Origin: Glaciihabitans sp.
GTDB lineage: Bacteria; Actinomycetota; Actinomycetes; Actinomycetales; Microbacteriaceae
DNA length: 40,882 nucleotides
NCBI GenBank assembly: GCA_025464095.1
Contig: JAODMF010000009.1
Location: 1 to 40,882 of the forward strand
Reading direction: 5' to 3'
The notes beneath the pieces were generated by a model that was not told the origin of the DNA, searched no databases, and worked only from the letters and a program-made list of their open reading frames with translations. Shown here piece after piece: positions 25,551 to 33,815 of this stretch. Made by a program: the position numbers and the translations under genes. The first letter of the stretch is position 1. Every line of letters begins with the position of its first letter.

Positions 25551-27335
25551 ATGGTCTTCACCCCTCCCTCCGACTTCACGACCCGACCGACCCTGCGCGG
25601 ATCGTTCGGCATGGCGGCCAGCACGCACTGGCTCGCATCGCAGAGCGCCATGGCGGTGCTCGAGCGCGGCGGCAACGCCTTCGACGCCGCGGTCGCCGCA
25701 GGGTTCGTGCTGCACGTGGTCGAGCCGCACCTCAACGGGCCGGGCGGCGATCTCGTGGGTATCGTTGCGCCCGCGGGTCAGGCGCCGAGGGTCCTCGCCG
25801 GGCAGGCGGCGGCGCCGCGCGGAGCATCCGTCGCCAGTTATCGTGCGCTCGGACTCGACATGGTTCCCGGCGCGGGGCTGCTCGCGGCGACGGCGCCCGG
25901 CTCCTTCGACGCGTGGATGCTGCTGCTGCGCGACCACGGAACGTGGGAGTTCGACGACGTGACCTCGTTCGCGGTGCACTACGCGACGCGCGGGTACCCC
26001 GTGCTGCCAGCGGTGTCGCGCACGATCGGCACTGTCGCGGGGCTGTTCCGCGAGCACTGGGGGACGAGCGCGGAGGCGTGGCTCGTGGATGGCACGCCCC
26101 TCGCCGCGGCAACCATGCACACGCGCCCGAAGTGGGCGCAGACCCTTGGCCGCCTCGCGACCGCAGCCGCGGGCGCCAGTCGCGAAGCGCGCATCGACGC
26201 GGTCCGCCGCGAGTGGAGCACGGGATTCGTCGCGCAAGAGATCGCAGCCTTCGCCGTGACCGAGTGGCGTGACTCGTCCGGGGCGGACCACGCGGGCGTG
26301 CTCAGGAGCGACGACCTGGCCGAGTACGAAGCGAGCTGGGAAGAACCGGTGGCGCTCGAGTTCCGCGGCAGCAGCATCCTGAAGGCCGGCGCCTGGACGC
26401 AGGGGCCGACCCTGCTGCAGGCGCTCGCCATCCTGGATGGGTATGCGGATGACCGGCTCGACCCGTCGACGCTGGATGGCGCCCACACGATACTCGAGAC
26501 CCTGAAGCTCGCCCTCGCCGACCGCGACGCCTGGTACGGCGACGACGGGTCCGCACCGCTCGGCACGCTGCTGTCGGCGGACTACGCCGCGGGTCGCCGC
26601 GCCCTGATAACGGATCGCGCGTCGGCGGAGGTTCGGCCGGGCACGATCGAGGGACGCACGCCGCGCATCCCGCAGTTCTCCGGCGGTATCCCCTCGGACG
26701 GCCTTGGGCTCGCCGCCGGCGAGCCGACGGTTGGCAGGAACGGCGAAACGCGCGGCGACACCTGCCACATCGATGTGGCCGACCGGTGGGGCAACCTGGT
26801 CAGTGTTACGCCGTCCGGCGGCTGGCTGCAGTCGTCGCCGGACATCCCGAATCTCGGCTTCTGCCTCGGCTCCCGGCTGCAGATGACCTGGCTGGAAGAC
26901 GGCCTGCCCTCGTCGCTGCGACCCGGCGAGCGACCGCGAACGACGCTCAGTCCCACGATGGTCGTGCAGGATGGCCGACCCACGATCGCCCTCGGCACCC
27001 CGGGCGGCGACCAGCAGGACCAGTGGCAGCTTCCCGTTCTCCTGCGCTACCTCGTCGGCGGCTACGACCTGCAGCAGGCGATCGACGCGCCGAGCCTGCA
27101 CACGACCAACGAACCGGAGTCGTTCTGGCCCCGCGGGCGCGTTCCCGGCGGCGCGGTCATCGAGGGACGGCTGGGCCGTGACGTCATCGACGGGCTGCGC
27201 GACCGTGGACACGTGATCACCGTCGCGGGCGACTGGAGCCTCGGCCGGGTCTCCGCGGTGTCGCGGGATGCGGACGGCAACTTCGCGGCCGGCGCGAATC
27301 CGCGCGGCATGCAGGGCTACGCGGTGGGGCGCTAG
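25551..27335 (+). CDS. Gamma-glutamyltransferase family protein
   Basis: A 594-residue Ntn-hydrolase of the gamma-glutamyltransferase family. The N-terminal signature GMAASTHWLASQSAMAVLERGGNAFDAAVAAGF and HLNGPGGDLVGIV are typical. The expected self-cleavage nucleophile is Thr404 in GDTCHIDVADRWGNLVSVTPSGGW, followed by PRTTLSPTMVVQDGRPTIALGTPGGDQQ. No signal peptide is seen, which favours the cytoplasmic branch (acylase or glutathione-related) over classical periplasmic GGT; the substrate is open. It starts four bases after lhr and its stop overlaps the glycosylase start by one base, suggesting one transcript lhr-ggt-nei. Confidence 0.88.
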   Translation: MVFTPPSDFTTRPTLRGSFGMAASTHWLASQSAMAVLERGGNAFDAAVAAGFVLHVVEPHLNGPGGDLVGIVAPAGQAPRVLAGQAAAPRGASVASYRALGLDMVPGAGLLAATAPGSFDAWMLLLRDHGTWEFDDVTSFAVHYATRGYPVLPAVSRTIGTVAGLFREHWGTSAEAWLVDGTPLAAATMHTRPKWAQTLGRLATAAAGASREARIDAVRREWSTGFVAQEIAAFAVTEWRDSSGADHAGVLRSDDLAEYEASWEEPVALEFRGSSILKAGAWTQGPTLLQALAILDGYADDRLDPSTLDGAHTILETLKLALADRDAWYGDDGSAPLGTLLSADYAAGRRALITDRASAEVRPGTIEGRTPRIPQFSGGIPSDGLGLAAGEPTVGRNGETRGDTCHIDVADRWGNLVSVTPSGGWLQSSPDIPNLGFCLGSRLQMTWLEDGLPSSLRPGERPRTTLSPTMVVQDGRPTIALGTPGGDQQDQWQLPVLLRYLVGGYDLQQAIDAPSLHTTNEPESFWPRGRVPGGAVIEGRLGRDVIDGLRDRGHVITVAGDWSLGRVSAVSRDADGNFAAGANPRGMQGYAVGR

Positions 27336-28114
27336 TGCCCGAGGGGGATACCGTTTTCCGCTCGGCCCGCGCGCTCAACGAGGCGCTGGCCGGGCAGGTT
27401 CTGACCGTCTGCGACCTGAGGGTACCCGCTTTCGCGACGGTCGACCTGAGCGGCGAGCGCGTCGAATCGGTGATCAGCGTTGGCAAGCACCTGCTGCACC
27501 GAATCGGCGAGTTCACCATCCACAGCCACCTCAAGATGGAGGGCTCGTGGCACATCTACACGCCCGGCACGAAGTGGCGGCGTCCAGCGTGGCAGGCTCG
27601 CGCCATTCTCTCGGTGGCCGACCGGGTCACCGTCGGCTTCTCCCTGGGCGAGCTCGAGGTCGTGCCGCGGGAGAGAGAACACCAGCTGGTCGAGTATCTC
27701 GGCCCGGACATCCTCGGTGCCGATTGGGACCCGGACGAGGCACTGCGGAGGCTCACCGCCGACGCGTTCCGGCCGATCGGGCTGGCGCTGCTCGACCAGC
27801 GCGTCATCGCCGGGCTCGGAAACGTGTACCGCAACGAGATCCTGTTCCTGCAGGGGCTGCTGCCGACCCGACCGGTGGGAGAGGTACCCGATCCCGCGGG
27901 TCTCATCGCGCAGTCGCACCGCGTGATCCTGGCGAATCGTGACCGGGTGGAGCGCACCACGACGGGCGACCTGCGCCGCGGCCGGATGACATGGGTCTAC
28001 CGGCGGGAGAACCTGCCGTGCCTGCGGTGCGGAACGCCGATCCGCCGCGGCACGCTCGGCGAGAACGCCCTCACGGAGCGCGACATCTACTTCTGCCCGC
28101 ACTGCCAGGCCTGA
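27335..28114 (+). CDS. Fpg/Nei-family DNA glycosylase/AP lyase
   Basis: A 259-residue base-excision repair enzyme. After removal of the first Met the N-terminal Pro2-Glu3 pair (PEGDTVFRSARALNEAL) forms the catalytic site. The helix-two-turn-helix contains GLGNVYRNEILF. The C-terminal zinc finger has CLRCG, then FCPHC ending at residue 257. The PEGDTVFRSA start resembles actinobacterial Nei2, which removes oxidised pyrimidines. The GTG start shares a base with the TAG of the preceding gene. Together with lhr two genes upstream it suggests a repair-related transcript, although the glutamyltransferase between them does not fit. Confidence 0.92.
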   Translation: MPEGDTVFRSARALNEALAGQVLTVCDLRVPAFATVDLSGERVESVISVGKHLLHRIGEFTIHSHLKMEGSWHIYTPGTKWRRPAWQARAILSVADRVTVGFSLGELEVVPREREHQLVEYLGPDILGADWDPDEALRRLTADAFRPIGLALLDQRVIAGLGNVYRNEILFLQGLLPTRPVGEVPDPAGLIAQSHRVILANRDRVERTTTGDLRRGRMTWVYRRENLPCLRCGTPIRRGTLGENALTERDIYFCPHCQA

Positions 28115-28191
28115 GCCGCGCGCCGCCGCCCCCGGCCCCGTCGCCGTCCCCGTCGCTGTCGCCGCCGTCCCCGTCGCTGTGCCCGTCGCCC

Positions 28192-28617
28192 CCGTCGCCC
28201 TCCTAAGGAACTTCGCCGCGACGCGCCGGCAAGAGTCCTTCGCAGGACCACCTGTGCCCAGATTGTCCTGCGCAGGCGCTGCGCCTCACGCCCGCAGTGC
28301 TGCGCCTCACCCCCTGCAGTACTGGACGATCACCCGTGTCGACACGGCCGCGGTGGCGTTGCCCGCGGCCCCACGCCCCGCTCGTCCTCCCCGTCGCCGT
28401 CCTCCCCGCCCCCGTCCCCGTCGCCCTCCTAAGGAACTTCGCCGTGGCGCGCCGGCAAGAGTCCTTCGCAGGACCACTTATGCCCAGATTGTCCTTCGCT
28501 GGCGCTGCGCCTCACCCCCGGCAGCGCTGCGCCTCACCCCGGCAGTACTGCACCTACCCCCTGCAGTACTGGACAATCACCCGTGTCGACACGGCCGCGC
28601 TGGCGTTGCCGGCGGCA
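28192..28617. repeat. Tandem duplication containing the 3' end of the adjacent membrane protein gene
   Basis: Copy A (28192-28370) and copy B (about 28418-28617) share GTCGCCCTCCTAAGGAACTT, CGCCGGCAAGAGTCCTTCGC, CCAGATTGTCC and the gene-end stretch around GTGTCGACACGG, with scattered differences. Copy B is about 21 bases longer. Each copy is preceded by CCCCGTCGCCGT-type simple repeats (28128-28200 and 28381-28426). On the minus strand three 21-22 base units beginning CAGTACTGC or CAGCGCTGC run from 28571 to about 28508 in copy B. The living gene's stop codon lies in the first unit. No other gene is seen in 28115-28553. Confidence 0.8.
28307..28372 (-). pseudogene. Duplicated 3' fragment of the Ig-like membrane protein gene
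   Basis: Reading on the minus strand gives AAGNATAAVSTRVIVQYCRG and a TGA stop. This matches the C-terminus of the gene at 28554-29306 (AAGNASAAVSTRVIVQYCRG, TAG stop) except for one residue. There is no start codon or upstream coding part, so it is a fragment left by the tandem duplication. Confidence 0.75.
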
Positions 28618-29306
28618 TCCCGGGCCACCAACCGGATCGAATAGATCTCGTCCTGCTGCAGCGCCGAGCCATGGAAGACGAAGTGCCACCGCTTGCCGCT
28701 GCGGGCGAGGGAGGCCGAGCCGCCCGTCCAGGTAGCCCGGACGCTCGTGACGCCGACGTTGTCCGACGCGTACGCACTGACGGTCGAGGCATCCGTCGGT
28801 ACGTTGCACTTTCCCGCCTGGCCGAGCGAGGCGATGGTGCTCGGGCTCGCAGCAACTCCGCTGAGCGTGGGCCGGGTCCGGTCCTTCGGGGGGACCGGAT
28901 GCGTCGGCTGCGCGACGACGGGCGGCACTGGTTTCGGTTTCGGCCTAATGCGGGTCGGGGCGGGGGTAGGCGCGGCCGTTGGAGTCGCCGTCGGAGTCGC
29001 CGATGGCGTCGTGGTGGGCACCGCCGTCGCCGTGACGGGTGATTTCGGAGCGGCCACCTGAACAGCAGAACGTGCGGCGATCTGCCCGGCTCCGATCCCA
29101 CCGCCGAGCAGCACGATCACGACAAGGATCCCGATCCAGGGAAACCAGCCCGGCAGTCGCGCGGGACGCCATCCCGACTTGGCCGCGGGCGTGCCGGTGT
29201 CGCCGGCGTCCACCCGCGCACGGATGGCGTCGGCGACACCGGCGGGGTCACCCGGAGTTGCGAGCCGCTTGAGCGATGCGCTCAACAGGTCGTCGATGTC
29301 AGCCAT
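28554..29306 (-). CDS. Single-pass membrane protein with extracellular Ig-like domain, partner of the ECF sigma factor
   Basis: A 250-residue protein with a short cytoplasmic part (MADIDDLLSASLKRLATPGD), one membrane segment (about 55-77, WIGILVVIVLLGGGIGAGQI), a Thr/Pro/Ala linker (PTTTPSATPTATPTAAPTPA) and a beta-rich outer domain. The Ig-like end shows DRTRPTLSGVAASPS, SAYASDNVGVTSVRATWTG and YSIRLVARDAAGNASAAVS, with cysteines near the start and end of this domain. Its start overlaps the sigma gene stop by eight bases, so the two are translationally coupled. By position it could be the anti-sigma factor, but the cytoplasmic part does not show a ZAS zinc motif. The 3' end lies in a tandem repeat that has been duplicated downstream. 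Confidence 0.8.
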   Translation of the reverse strand: MADIDDLLSASLKRLATPGDPAGVADAIRARVDAGDTGTPAAKSGWRPARLPGWFPWIGILVVIVLLGGGIGAGQIAARSAVQVAAPKSPVTATAVPTTTPSATPTATPTAAPTPAPTRIRPKPKPVPPVVAQPTHPVPPKDRTRPTLSGVAASPSTIASLGQAGKCNVPTDASTVSAYASDNVGVTSVRATWTGGSASLARSGKRWHFVFHGSALQQDEIYSIRLVARDAAGNASAAVSTRVIVQYCRG

Positions 29307-29808
29307 GGTGATCCTCCTTCCTCAGCTTCGCGGCGAGAGTCTTCCGCGCGCGGTGCAACTGGGTCTTCACGGTGCCGGTGCTGACCCCGAGGCCCTCGGC
29401 GATCGTTTCGATCGACTGGTCCATCAGGTAGTGCAGGGCACACACCTGGCGTTGCCCGATGGGCAGGCCGCGCAGCGCGTTCATCACGTCGGTGTCGAGC
29501 AGCTCGATAGCGTCCTCGACGGACTCGTCGGCGGTGCCGATACGCCTGAGCGCACGCTCCTCGGCGGAGCGGGACCGGTACTGGTCGCGCAGCCTGTTGC
29601 TGGCGACCACCGTGATCCACGCCGCCACGTTGGCTACGGGATGCTGTGGCGGCTTCGCGAGGAACCCGACCAGCGCATCCTGCACGGCGTCGGCCGCATC
29701 CTGCCGGTTGCCGGTAATCAGGCCGACCGCGGCGACGACGCGCGGGTATTCGGTCGCGACGAAAGCATCCAGGTCCACCTGGGTCTGCTCGGCCACGGCT
29801 GTGCTCAC
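29299..29808 (-). CDS. ECF-type RNA polymerase sigma factor
   Basis: A 169-residue extracytoplasmic-function sigma factor. Region 2 spans about residues 15-75 (EYPRVVAAVGLITGNRQDAADAVQDALVGFL, AAWITVVASNRLRDQYRSR) and region 4 about 110-165 (LRGLPIGQRQVCALHYLMDQSIETIAEGLGVSTGTVKTQLHRARKTL). It directs polymerase to promoters of an envelope or stress regulon, probably controlled by the overlapping membrane protein. I chose GTG at 29808: an in-frame ATG at 29868 lies upstream of an ECF-like promoter ending 12 bases before this GTG, so a leaderless mRNA from 29808 is most economical. Confidence 0.87.
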   Translation of the reverse strand: MSTAVAEQTQVDLDAFVATEYPRVVAAVGLITGNRQDAADAVQDALVGFLAKPPQHPVANVAAWITVVASNRLRDQYRSRSAEERALRRIGTADESVEDAIELLDTDVMNALRGLPIGQRQVCALHYLMDQSIETIAEGLGVSTGTVKTQLHRARKTLAAKLRKEDHHG

Positions 29809-29816
29809 ATCTCTAT

Positions 29817-29842
29817 GACGCGGGAACGGGTGAGAAAGGTTG
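29817..29842 (-). promoter_or_regulatory. Candidate ECF-type promoter for the sigma gene
   Basis: On the minus strand CAACC (29842-29838) is followed after 17 bases by CGTC (29820-29817). This resembles the AAC...CGTC pattern of ECF promoters. The CGTC begins 12 bases before the GTG at 29808, giving a leaderless transcript. It would allow the sigma factor to drive its own operon. Confidence 0.4.
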
Positions 29843-29913
29843 ACACGAGCGCGGAAACGCCTGCACACACTGTGCCCTATGCGCGGGCACAGCGGAATAG
29901 CTCGGGGCCGGAC

Positions 29914-30444
29914 CTATCGGCGCCCGCGCCAGCGGATCGCGAAGAGAAAGAGCACGCCGAGGGCGGTGCCTGCGCCGAGCAGCATGATCAGCGGTGCCGC
30001 GTTCAGCGTGGCGGCGAGCCGCATGTAGTCGGCCTGCGACTGGATGTTCGCCGGGTCATCGAACGCGCCGCTGGACCGTGCGAACAGCCATCCGCCCGCA
30101 CCAATGAGCAGAACGGCGACGATCGCAAGGGAGATGAGGAACGGGTTGCGGGTCGGCACGCGGTCCTGGTCGGGATCCTCGGGGGTGTCGACGATAGGGA
30201 GGGCACCGGCGGGGTCGTGCGACGCGACCGCGGCGGGGGCGGCAGCGGCCACGGCATCCTGAACCGGCCCGGAGAATGTTGGATGCGCGGCGTAGCTGGC
30301 AGCGGCGGGATGACTGGCCGCGCCGGCACGGGCGACCGGCGGGGCAGTCGTGGCGTCCTCGGCAACGTCGACGCTCGGGTCGAAGCCGCGCTGAAACGCC
30401 GGGTTGAAGCGCGGATCGATTCGGGGTTGGGAGTCGTCAGTCAT
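29914..30444 (-). CDS. Two-pass membrane protein of unknown function
   Basis: A 176-residue protein. The first 105 residues are soluble, rich in Ala, Pro and Asp (MTDDSQPRIDPRFNPAFQRG at the start) and probably disordered. Two membrane helices follow: about 107-125 (LISLAIVAVLLIGAGGWLFA) and about 148-168 (APLIMLLGAGTALGVLFLFA), ending in the basic tail IRWRGRR. The topology puts both ends inside. I do not recognise a functional domain. It lies upstream of the sigma operon on the same strand with a 105-base gap and diverges from the exporter operon. Confidence 0.75.
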   Translation of the reverse strand: MTDDSQPRIDPRFNPAFQRGFDPSVDVAEDATTAPPVARAGAASHPAAASYAAHPTFSGPVQDAVAAAAPAAVASHDPAGALPIVDTPEDPDQDRVPTRNPFLISLAIVAVLLIGAGGWLFARSSGAFDDPANIQSQADYMRLAATLNAAPLIMLLGAGTALGVLFLFAIRWRGRR

Positions 30445-30550
30445 GGGGACCTCGTTTCGCCTTTGAGCCTAATCGTCGGGCCCGCACACTCACAGCTTCT
30501 CCATAGAATCGCCATACATTTCCGATAGACGCCATGCCCATGATGGCGAC

Positions 30551-31801
30551 ATGAAATTCTCCCGACCTGCGGTCATCAACATCGTTCTGGCGGTGTTGAT
30601 CGCCGGCGCGATCGCAGCAGTGCTGATCATCGTGCACCCATTCTCATCGTCCGCAACGTCTGCAACCACCCAGCTAACGGGTACCGTCCAGAAGGGGACG
30701 GTCAGCAGCACGATCACCGCCACCGGCGCGATTTCACCCAAGAGTGAGGTGTCGGCGGCCTTCACGACCAACGGCACGATCTCTTCGGTGAAGGTCGCCC
30801 TCGGTGACACGGTGGTCAAGGGCCAGACTCTGGCCAAGCTCAAGACCACCGACCTCAGCACAGCGCTCAGCACGGCAGAAACGCAGCTCTCACGGGCCTA
30901 CACCGGCCTTTCGGATGCCGAATCGTCGTACGCGACGGCGGCAGCGGCCGCGGCCAAGGACCCGTCGCAAGCCCAGCAGGCAAGCTCGGCGAAGTCGCAG
31001 GTTCTCTCCGCCCAGGACCAGGTTGACCAGGCGAGCGCGGCGGTCACGACCGCCCAGGAGAATCTCTCCGCCGCCACGCTGAAGGCGCCCATCAGCGGCC
31101 TCGTCGTCGCGGTGAATGGAACCGCAGGCGGCCAGGCTTCCGCCGGATCGACCACCACGACGGCGGCGAGCTCGAGCAGTACGAGCACCAGCACGGGCAC
31201 AAGCGGCGTTGTCACCATCGCCGACGACTCGAAGTACGTCGTTACGGCGAGCATCGCCGAGGCAGACATCGCGTCCGTCAAGAAGGGCCAGGCTGCGACG
31301 ATAACGTTCCCGGCCGTGCCGAACCTCACCGCGACGGCGAAGGTCACCGCGATCGCCCCGACCGCGACATCCAGCAACTCGGTCGTCAGCTACTCGACGA
31401 CGATCACCCTCGACAAAATCCCCGACGGGCTTCGCCTCGGCCAGACCGCGCAGGTCGCCATCACCACCGCGAGTTCGGACCCGAATGCGCTGTACGTGCC
31501 GACTGCCGCGATCACCACCGCGAGCGACGGTACGTCGACCGTCAAGGTCGTCGCGAACGGCAAGACAACGGACGTGTCCGTGCAGACGGGCGTCGTCGGT
31601 GACTCTGGTACCGAGATCACCTCCGGGCTCACGGCGGGCCAGACCATCGTGCTTGGCACCGTCGCACCCACCACGACCGGAACAACCGGCACGACGGGCA
31701 CCACCCGTCCGGGCGGCGGCTTCGGCGGCGCCGGCGGTGGCGCTGGCGGCACCGGCGGCTTCCCCGGTGGCGGCGGCCGCGCTCCGACGGGCGGCAACTG
31801 A
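30551..31801 (+). CDS. MacA/HlyD-type membrane fusion (periplasmic adaptor) subunit of an ABC exporter
   Basis: A 416-residue adaptor protein. An N-terminal membrane anchor (about 8-28, INIVLAVLIAGAIAAVLIIV) is followed by the biotinyl-lipoyl half (GTVSSTITATGAISPKSEV, SVKVALGDTVVKGQTLAKL), a helical hairpin of Ala/Gln/Ser repeats (about 105-175), the second lipoyl half (LKAPISGLVVAVNG) and beta-barrel parts (RLGQTAQVAIT). The C-terminus is a Thr/Gly-rich tail (GTTGTTGTTRPGGGFGGAGG). In a monoderm the adaptor probably projects into the wall. TGATG overlap links it to the ATPase gene. Substrate unknown; lipids, peptides or antibiotics are possible. Confidence 0.87.
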   Translation: MKFSRPAVINIVLAVLIAGAIAAVLIIVHPFSSSATSATTQLTGTVQKGTVSSTITATGAISPKSEVSAAFTTNGTISSVKVALGDTVVKGQTLAKLKTTDLSTALSTAETQLSRAYTGLSDAESSYATAAAAAAKDPSQAQQASSAKSQVLSAQDQVDQASAAVTTAQENLSAATLKAPISGLVVAVNGTAGGQASAGSTTTTAASSSSTSTSTGTSGVVTIADDSKYVVTASIAEADIASVKKGQAATITFPAVPNLTATAKVTAIAPTATSSNSVVSYSTTITLDKIPDGLRLGQTAQVAITTASSDPNALYVPTAAITTASDGTSTVKVVANGKTTDVSVQTGVVGDSGTEITSGLTAGQTIVLGTVAPTTTGTTGTTGTTRPGGGFGGAGGGAGGTGGFPGGGGRAPTGGN

Positions 31802-32532
31802 TGAGCGACATCCTCGACGCCGCAGATCAGTTCGCCCAACCGGTACTGGAGCTCATCGACATCAACCAGGTCTACGGGGTAGGTGACGCCGCGGTGCACG
31901 CACTGCGCGGGATCAACCTCTCGGTGTACTCGGGCGACTACGTGTCGATCATGGGGCCGTCAGGATCGGGCAAGTCGACCCTGATGAACCTCCTCGGATG
32001 CCTCGACATCGCGTCCTCCGGCACCTACCGCCTGGCCGGGCACGATGTCGCGGAACTCACGGAGAACGAGCTGGCGCGGGTGCGCAACAAGGAGATCGGC
32101 TTCGTGTTCCAGTCGTTCAACCTCGTACCGCGACTCACCGCGCTGTCGAATGTCGAGCTTCCGCTCGTCTACGCCGGCGTGCGCCGTGCCGAGCGCAGGC
32201 AGCGGGCACTGGAGGCTCTCGAGCAGGTCGGTCTCGGCCATCGCGCGAACCACCAGCCGCAGGAGCTTTCGGGCGGCCAGCAGCAGCGCGTGGCGATCGC
32301 TCGAGCGCTCGTCACCTCGCCCACGCTCGTGCTGGCCGACGAACCGACCGGAAACCTCGACTCCAGCTCGACCGACGAGATCCTGGCGATTTTCGACCAC
32401 CTGGCCAACCAGGGCCGAACGATCGTCATCATCACCCATGAGGAACACGTGGCGGATCGAACCCATCGTGTCCTCGCCATCAGCGACGGACTAATCGTGC
32501 GGGATACCGCAGAACTGGCGGTGGCCCGATGA
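31801..32532 (+). CDS. ABC exporter ATP-binding protein (MacB/LolD type)
   Basis: A 243-residue ABC ATPase. Walker A GPSGSGKST is at 52-60, the Q loop in FVFQSFNLVPRLTALSNVELPL, the signature LSGGQQQR at 156-163, Walker B VLADEPTGNLDS from about 177 and the switch His in VIIITHEEHVA. It is of the MacB/LolD class, which powers mechanotransmission-type exporters. The start overlaps the adaptor stop (TGATG) and the stop overlaps the permease start (ATGA), so the three parts are made together. Confidence 0.93.
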   Translation: MSDILDAADQFAQPVLELIDINQVYGVGDAAVHALRGINLSVYSGDYVSIMGPSGSGKSTLMNLLGCLDIASSGTYRLAGHDVAELTENELARVRNKEIGFVFQSFNLVPRLTALSNVELPLVYAGVRRAERRQRALEALEQVGLGHRANHQPQELSGGQQQRVAIARALVTSPTLVLADEPTGNLDSSSTDEILAIFDHLANQGRTIVIITHEEHVADRTHRVLAISDGLIVRDTAELAVAR

Positions 32533-33785
32533 GGCTCGGCGACATCCTTCTCTCCGCCATGCGCGGAGTCACGGCCAACAAGCTGCGGTCCGTGCTGACA
32601 CTGCTCGGCGTGCTCATCGGCGTCGGCTCCGTCATCCTGCTGCTCGCTGTCGGAAACGGCTCGGCGCAGACCATCAAGACGGCGATCGCTTCGCTCGGCA
32701 CCGACACCCTCACGGTTCGCGCCAGCTCCCAGGGCGGCGGATTCGGTGGAGGCGGCGGCGGCGGGCAGAGCTCGACGACCACCACAACGACCACAACGAG
32801 CTCGAGCACCAAGGTGATCACGGCGGGCGTGGCAACCCAGATCGCGAATGCCGGCCTGGGCCACGTCAAGGCGGTCATCCCCGAGGTCAACAGCTCGCTC
32901 ACGGTTTCGTCGTCGACGACCTCGCAGGACGGCATCTCGATCCTCGGAACGACGCCCGGCTACTTCGACGTGACAACGGCCAAGGTAGCGACCGGCAGTG
33001 CCTTCACCGCGGCGGACGTCAGCACCTCCGCTAAGGTCGCGGTCATCGGGTCGACGCTCGCCACCGAGCTGTTCCCGACCGGATCGGCGCTCGGCCAGAA
33101 CATTTCGGTTGCCGGCGACACGTTCAACGTCATCGGCGTGCTTTCGACGCAGAGCAGTGTCGGGTTCTCCGACCCGAACCTCGTCGTCGTTGCCCCGATC
33201 ACGCGCATCCAGCGTTCGTACACCGGATACGGCGCCGTCAGCAGCCTGCTCGTGCAGGCCTCGGACTCCAATTCGATCGCCGCCGCAACGGGCGAGCTGA
33301 CCGTGGTCCTCAACCAGCTGCTCGGAATCAGCACCAATGCCACGCCGCCGTACACGATCACCAACCAGAGCTCGCTGCTCGCAACCCAGGCCGCAAGCGC
33401 AGACAGTTTCACCGTCTTACTCGGGGCCGTTGCCGCGATCAGCCTGCTGGTCGGCGGCATCGGGGTCACCAACGTCATGCTGGTGACCGTCACCGAGCGC
33501 ACCAGGGAAATCGGAATCCGGAAGGCACTGGGCGCGACCCGAGGAGCGATCCTGGGGCAGTTCCTGGCCGAAGCCGCGACCCTCACGCTGCTCGGCGGCA
33601 TCCTCGGTGTTATCGCTGCGCTGATCGCTGCGCAGTACCAAATCAACGGCACCCAACCCGTGGTGCTGAGCTATTCCATTCCGCTGGCGCTCGGCGTCTC
33701 GGTCGCAATCGGCGTCTTCTTCGGGGTCTACCCCGCGGGCCGCGCCGCGGCCATGCGTCCGATCCAGGCACTGCGCGCCATCTAA
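32529..33785 (+). CDS. MacB-type ABC exporter permease
   Basis: A 418-residue permease with the MacB layout: one N-terminal membrane helix (about 17-40, LRSVLTLLGVLIGVGSVILLLAV), a large extracytoplasmic domain (about 45-280; GISILGTTPGYFDV, AKVAVIGSTLATELFP), then three helices at the C-terminus with the FtsX signature region VTERTREIGIRKALGATRGAILGQFLAEA. An unusual insertion at about 65-95 reads SQGGGFGGGGGGGQ followed by a Thr/Ser run. It works with the preceding ATPase and adaptor. The next gene follows after 30 bases. Confidence 0.91.
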   Translation: MRLGDILLSAMRGVTANKLRSVLTLLGVLIGVGSVILLLAVGNGSAQTIKTAIASLGTDTLTVRASSQGGGFGGGGGGGQSSTTTTTTTTSSSTKVITAGVATQIANAGLGHVKAVIPEVNSSLTVSSSTTSQDGISILGTTPGYFDVTTAKVATGSAFTAADVSTSAKVAVIGSTLATELFPTGSALGQNISVAGDTFNVIGVLSTQSSVGFSDPNLVVVAPITRIQRSYTGYGAVSSLLVQASDSNSIAAATGELTVVLNQLLGISTNATPPYTITNQSSLLATQAASADSFTVLLGAVAAISLLVGGIGVTNVMLVTVTERTREIGIRKALGATRGAILGQFLAEAATLTLLGGILGVIAALIAAQYQINGTQPVVLSYSIPLALGVSVAIGVFFGVYPAGRAAAMRPIQALRAI

Positions 33786-33815
33786 CCCCACCATTCACCA
33801 AGAGAAAGTAAACCC

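Noticed and set aside
24233..25735. 500-codon frame antisense to the end of lhr
   Set aside because: No ribosome site or domain; Arg/Gly/Ala-rich shadow translation.
25356..27212. 618-codon frame antisense to the gamma-glutamyltransferase gene
   Set aside because: Shadow of a well-supported gene with a clear catalytic Thr.
28179..29042. Plus-strand frame over the duplication and membrane protein gene
   Set aside because: Pro/Arg-rich low-complexity translation; the minus strand encodes a membrane protein coupled to the sigma gene.
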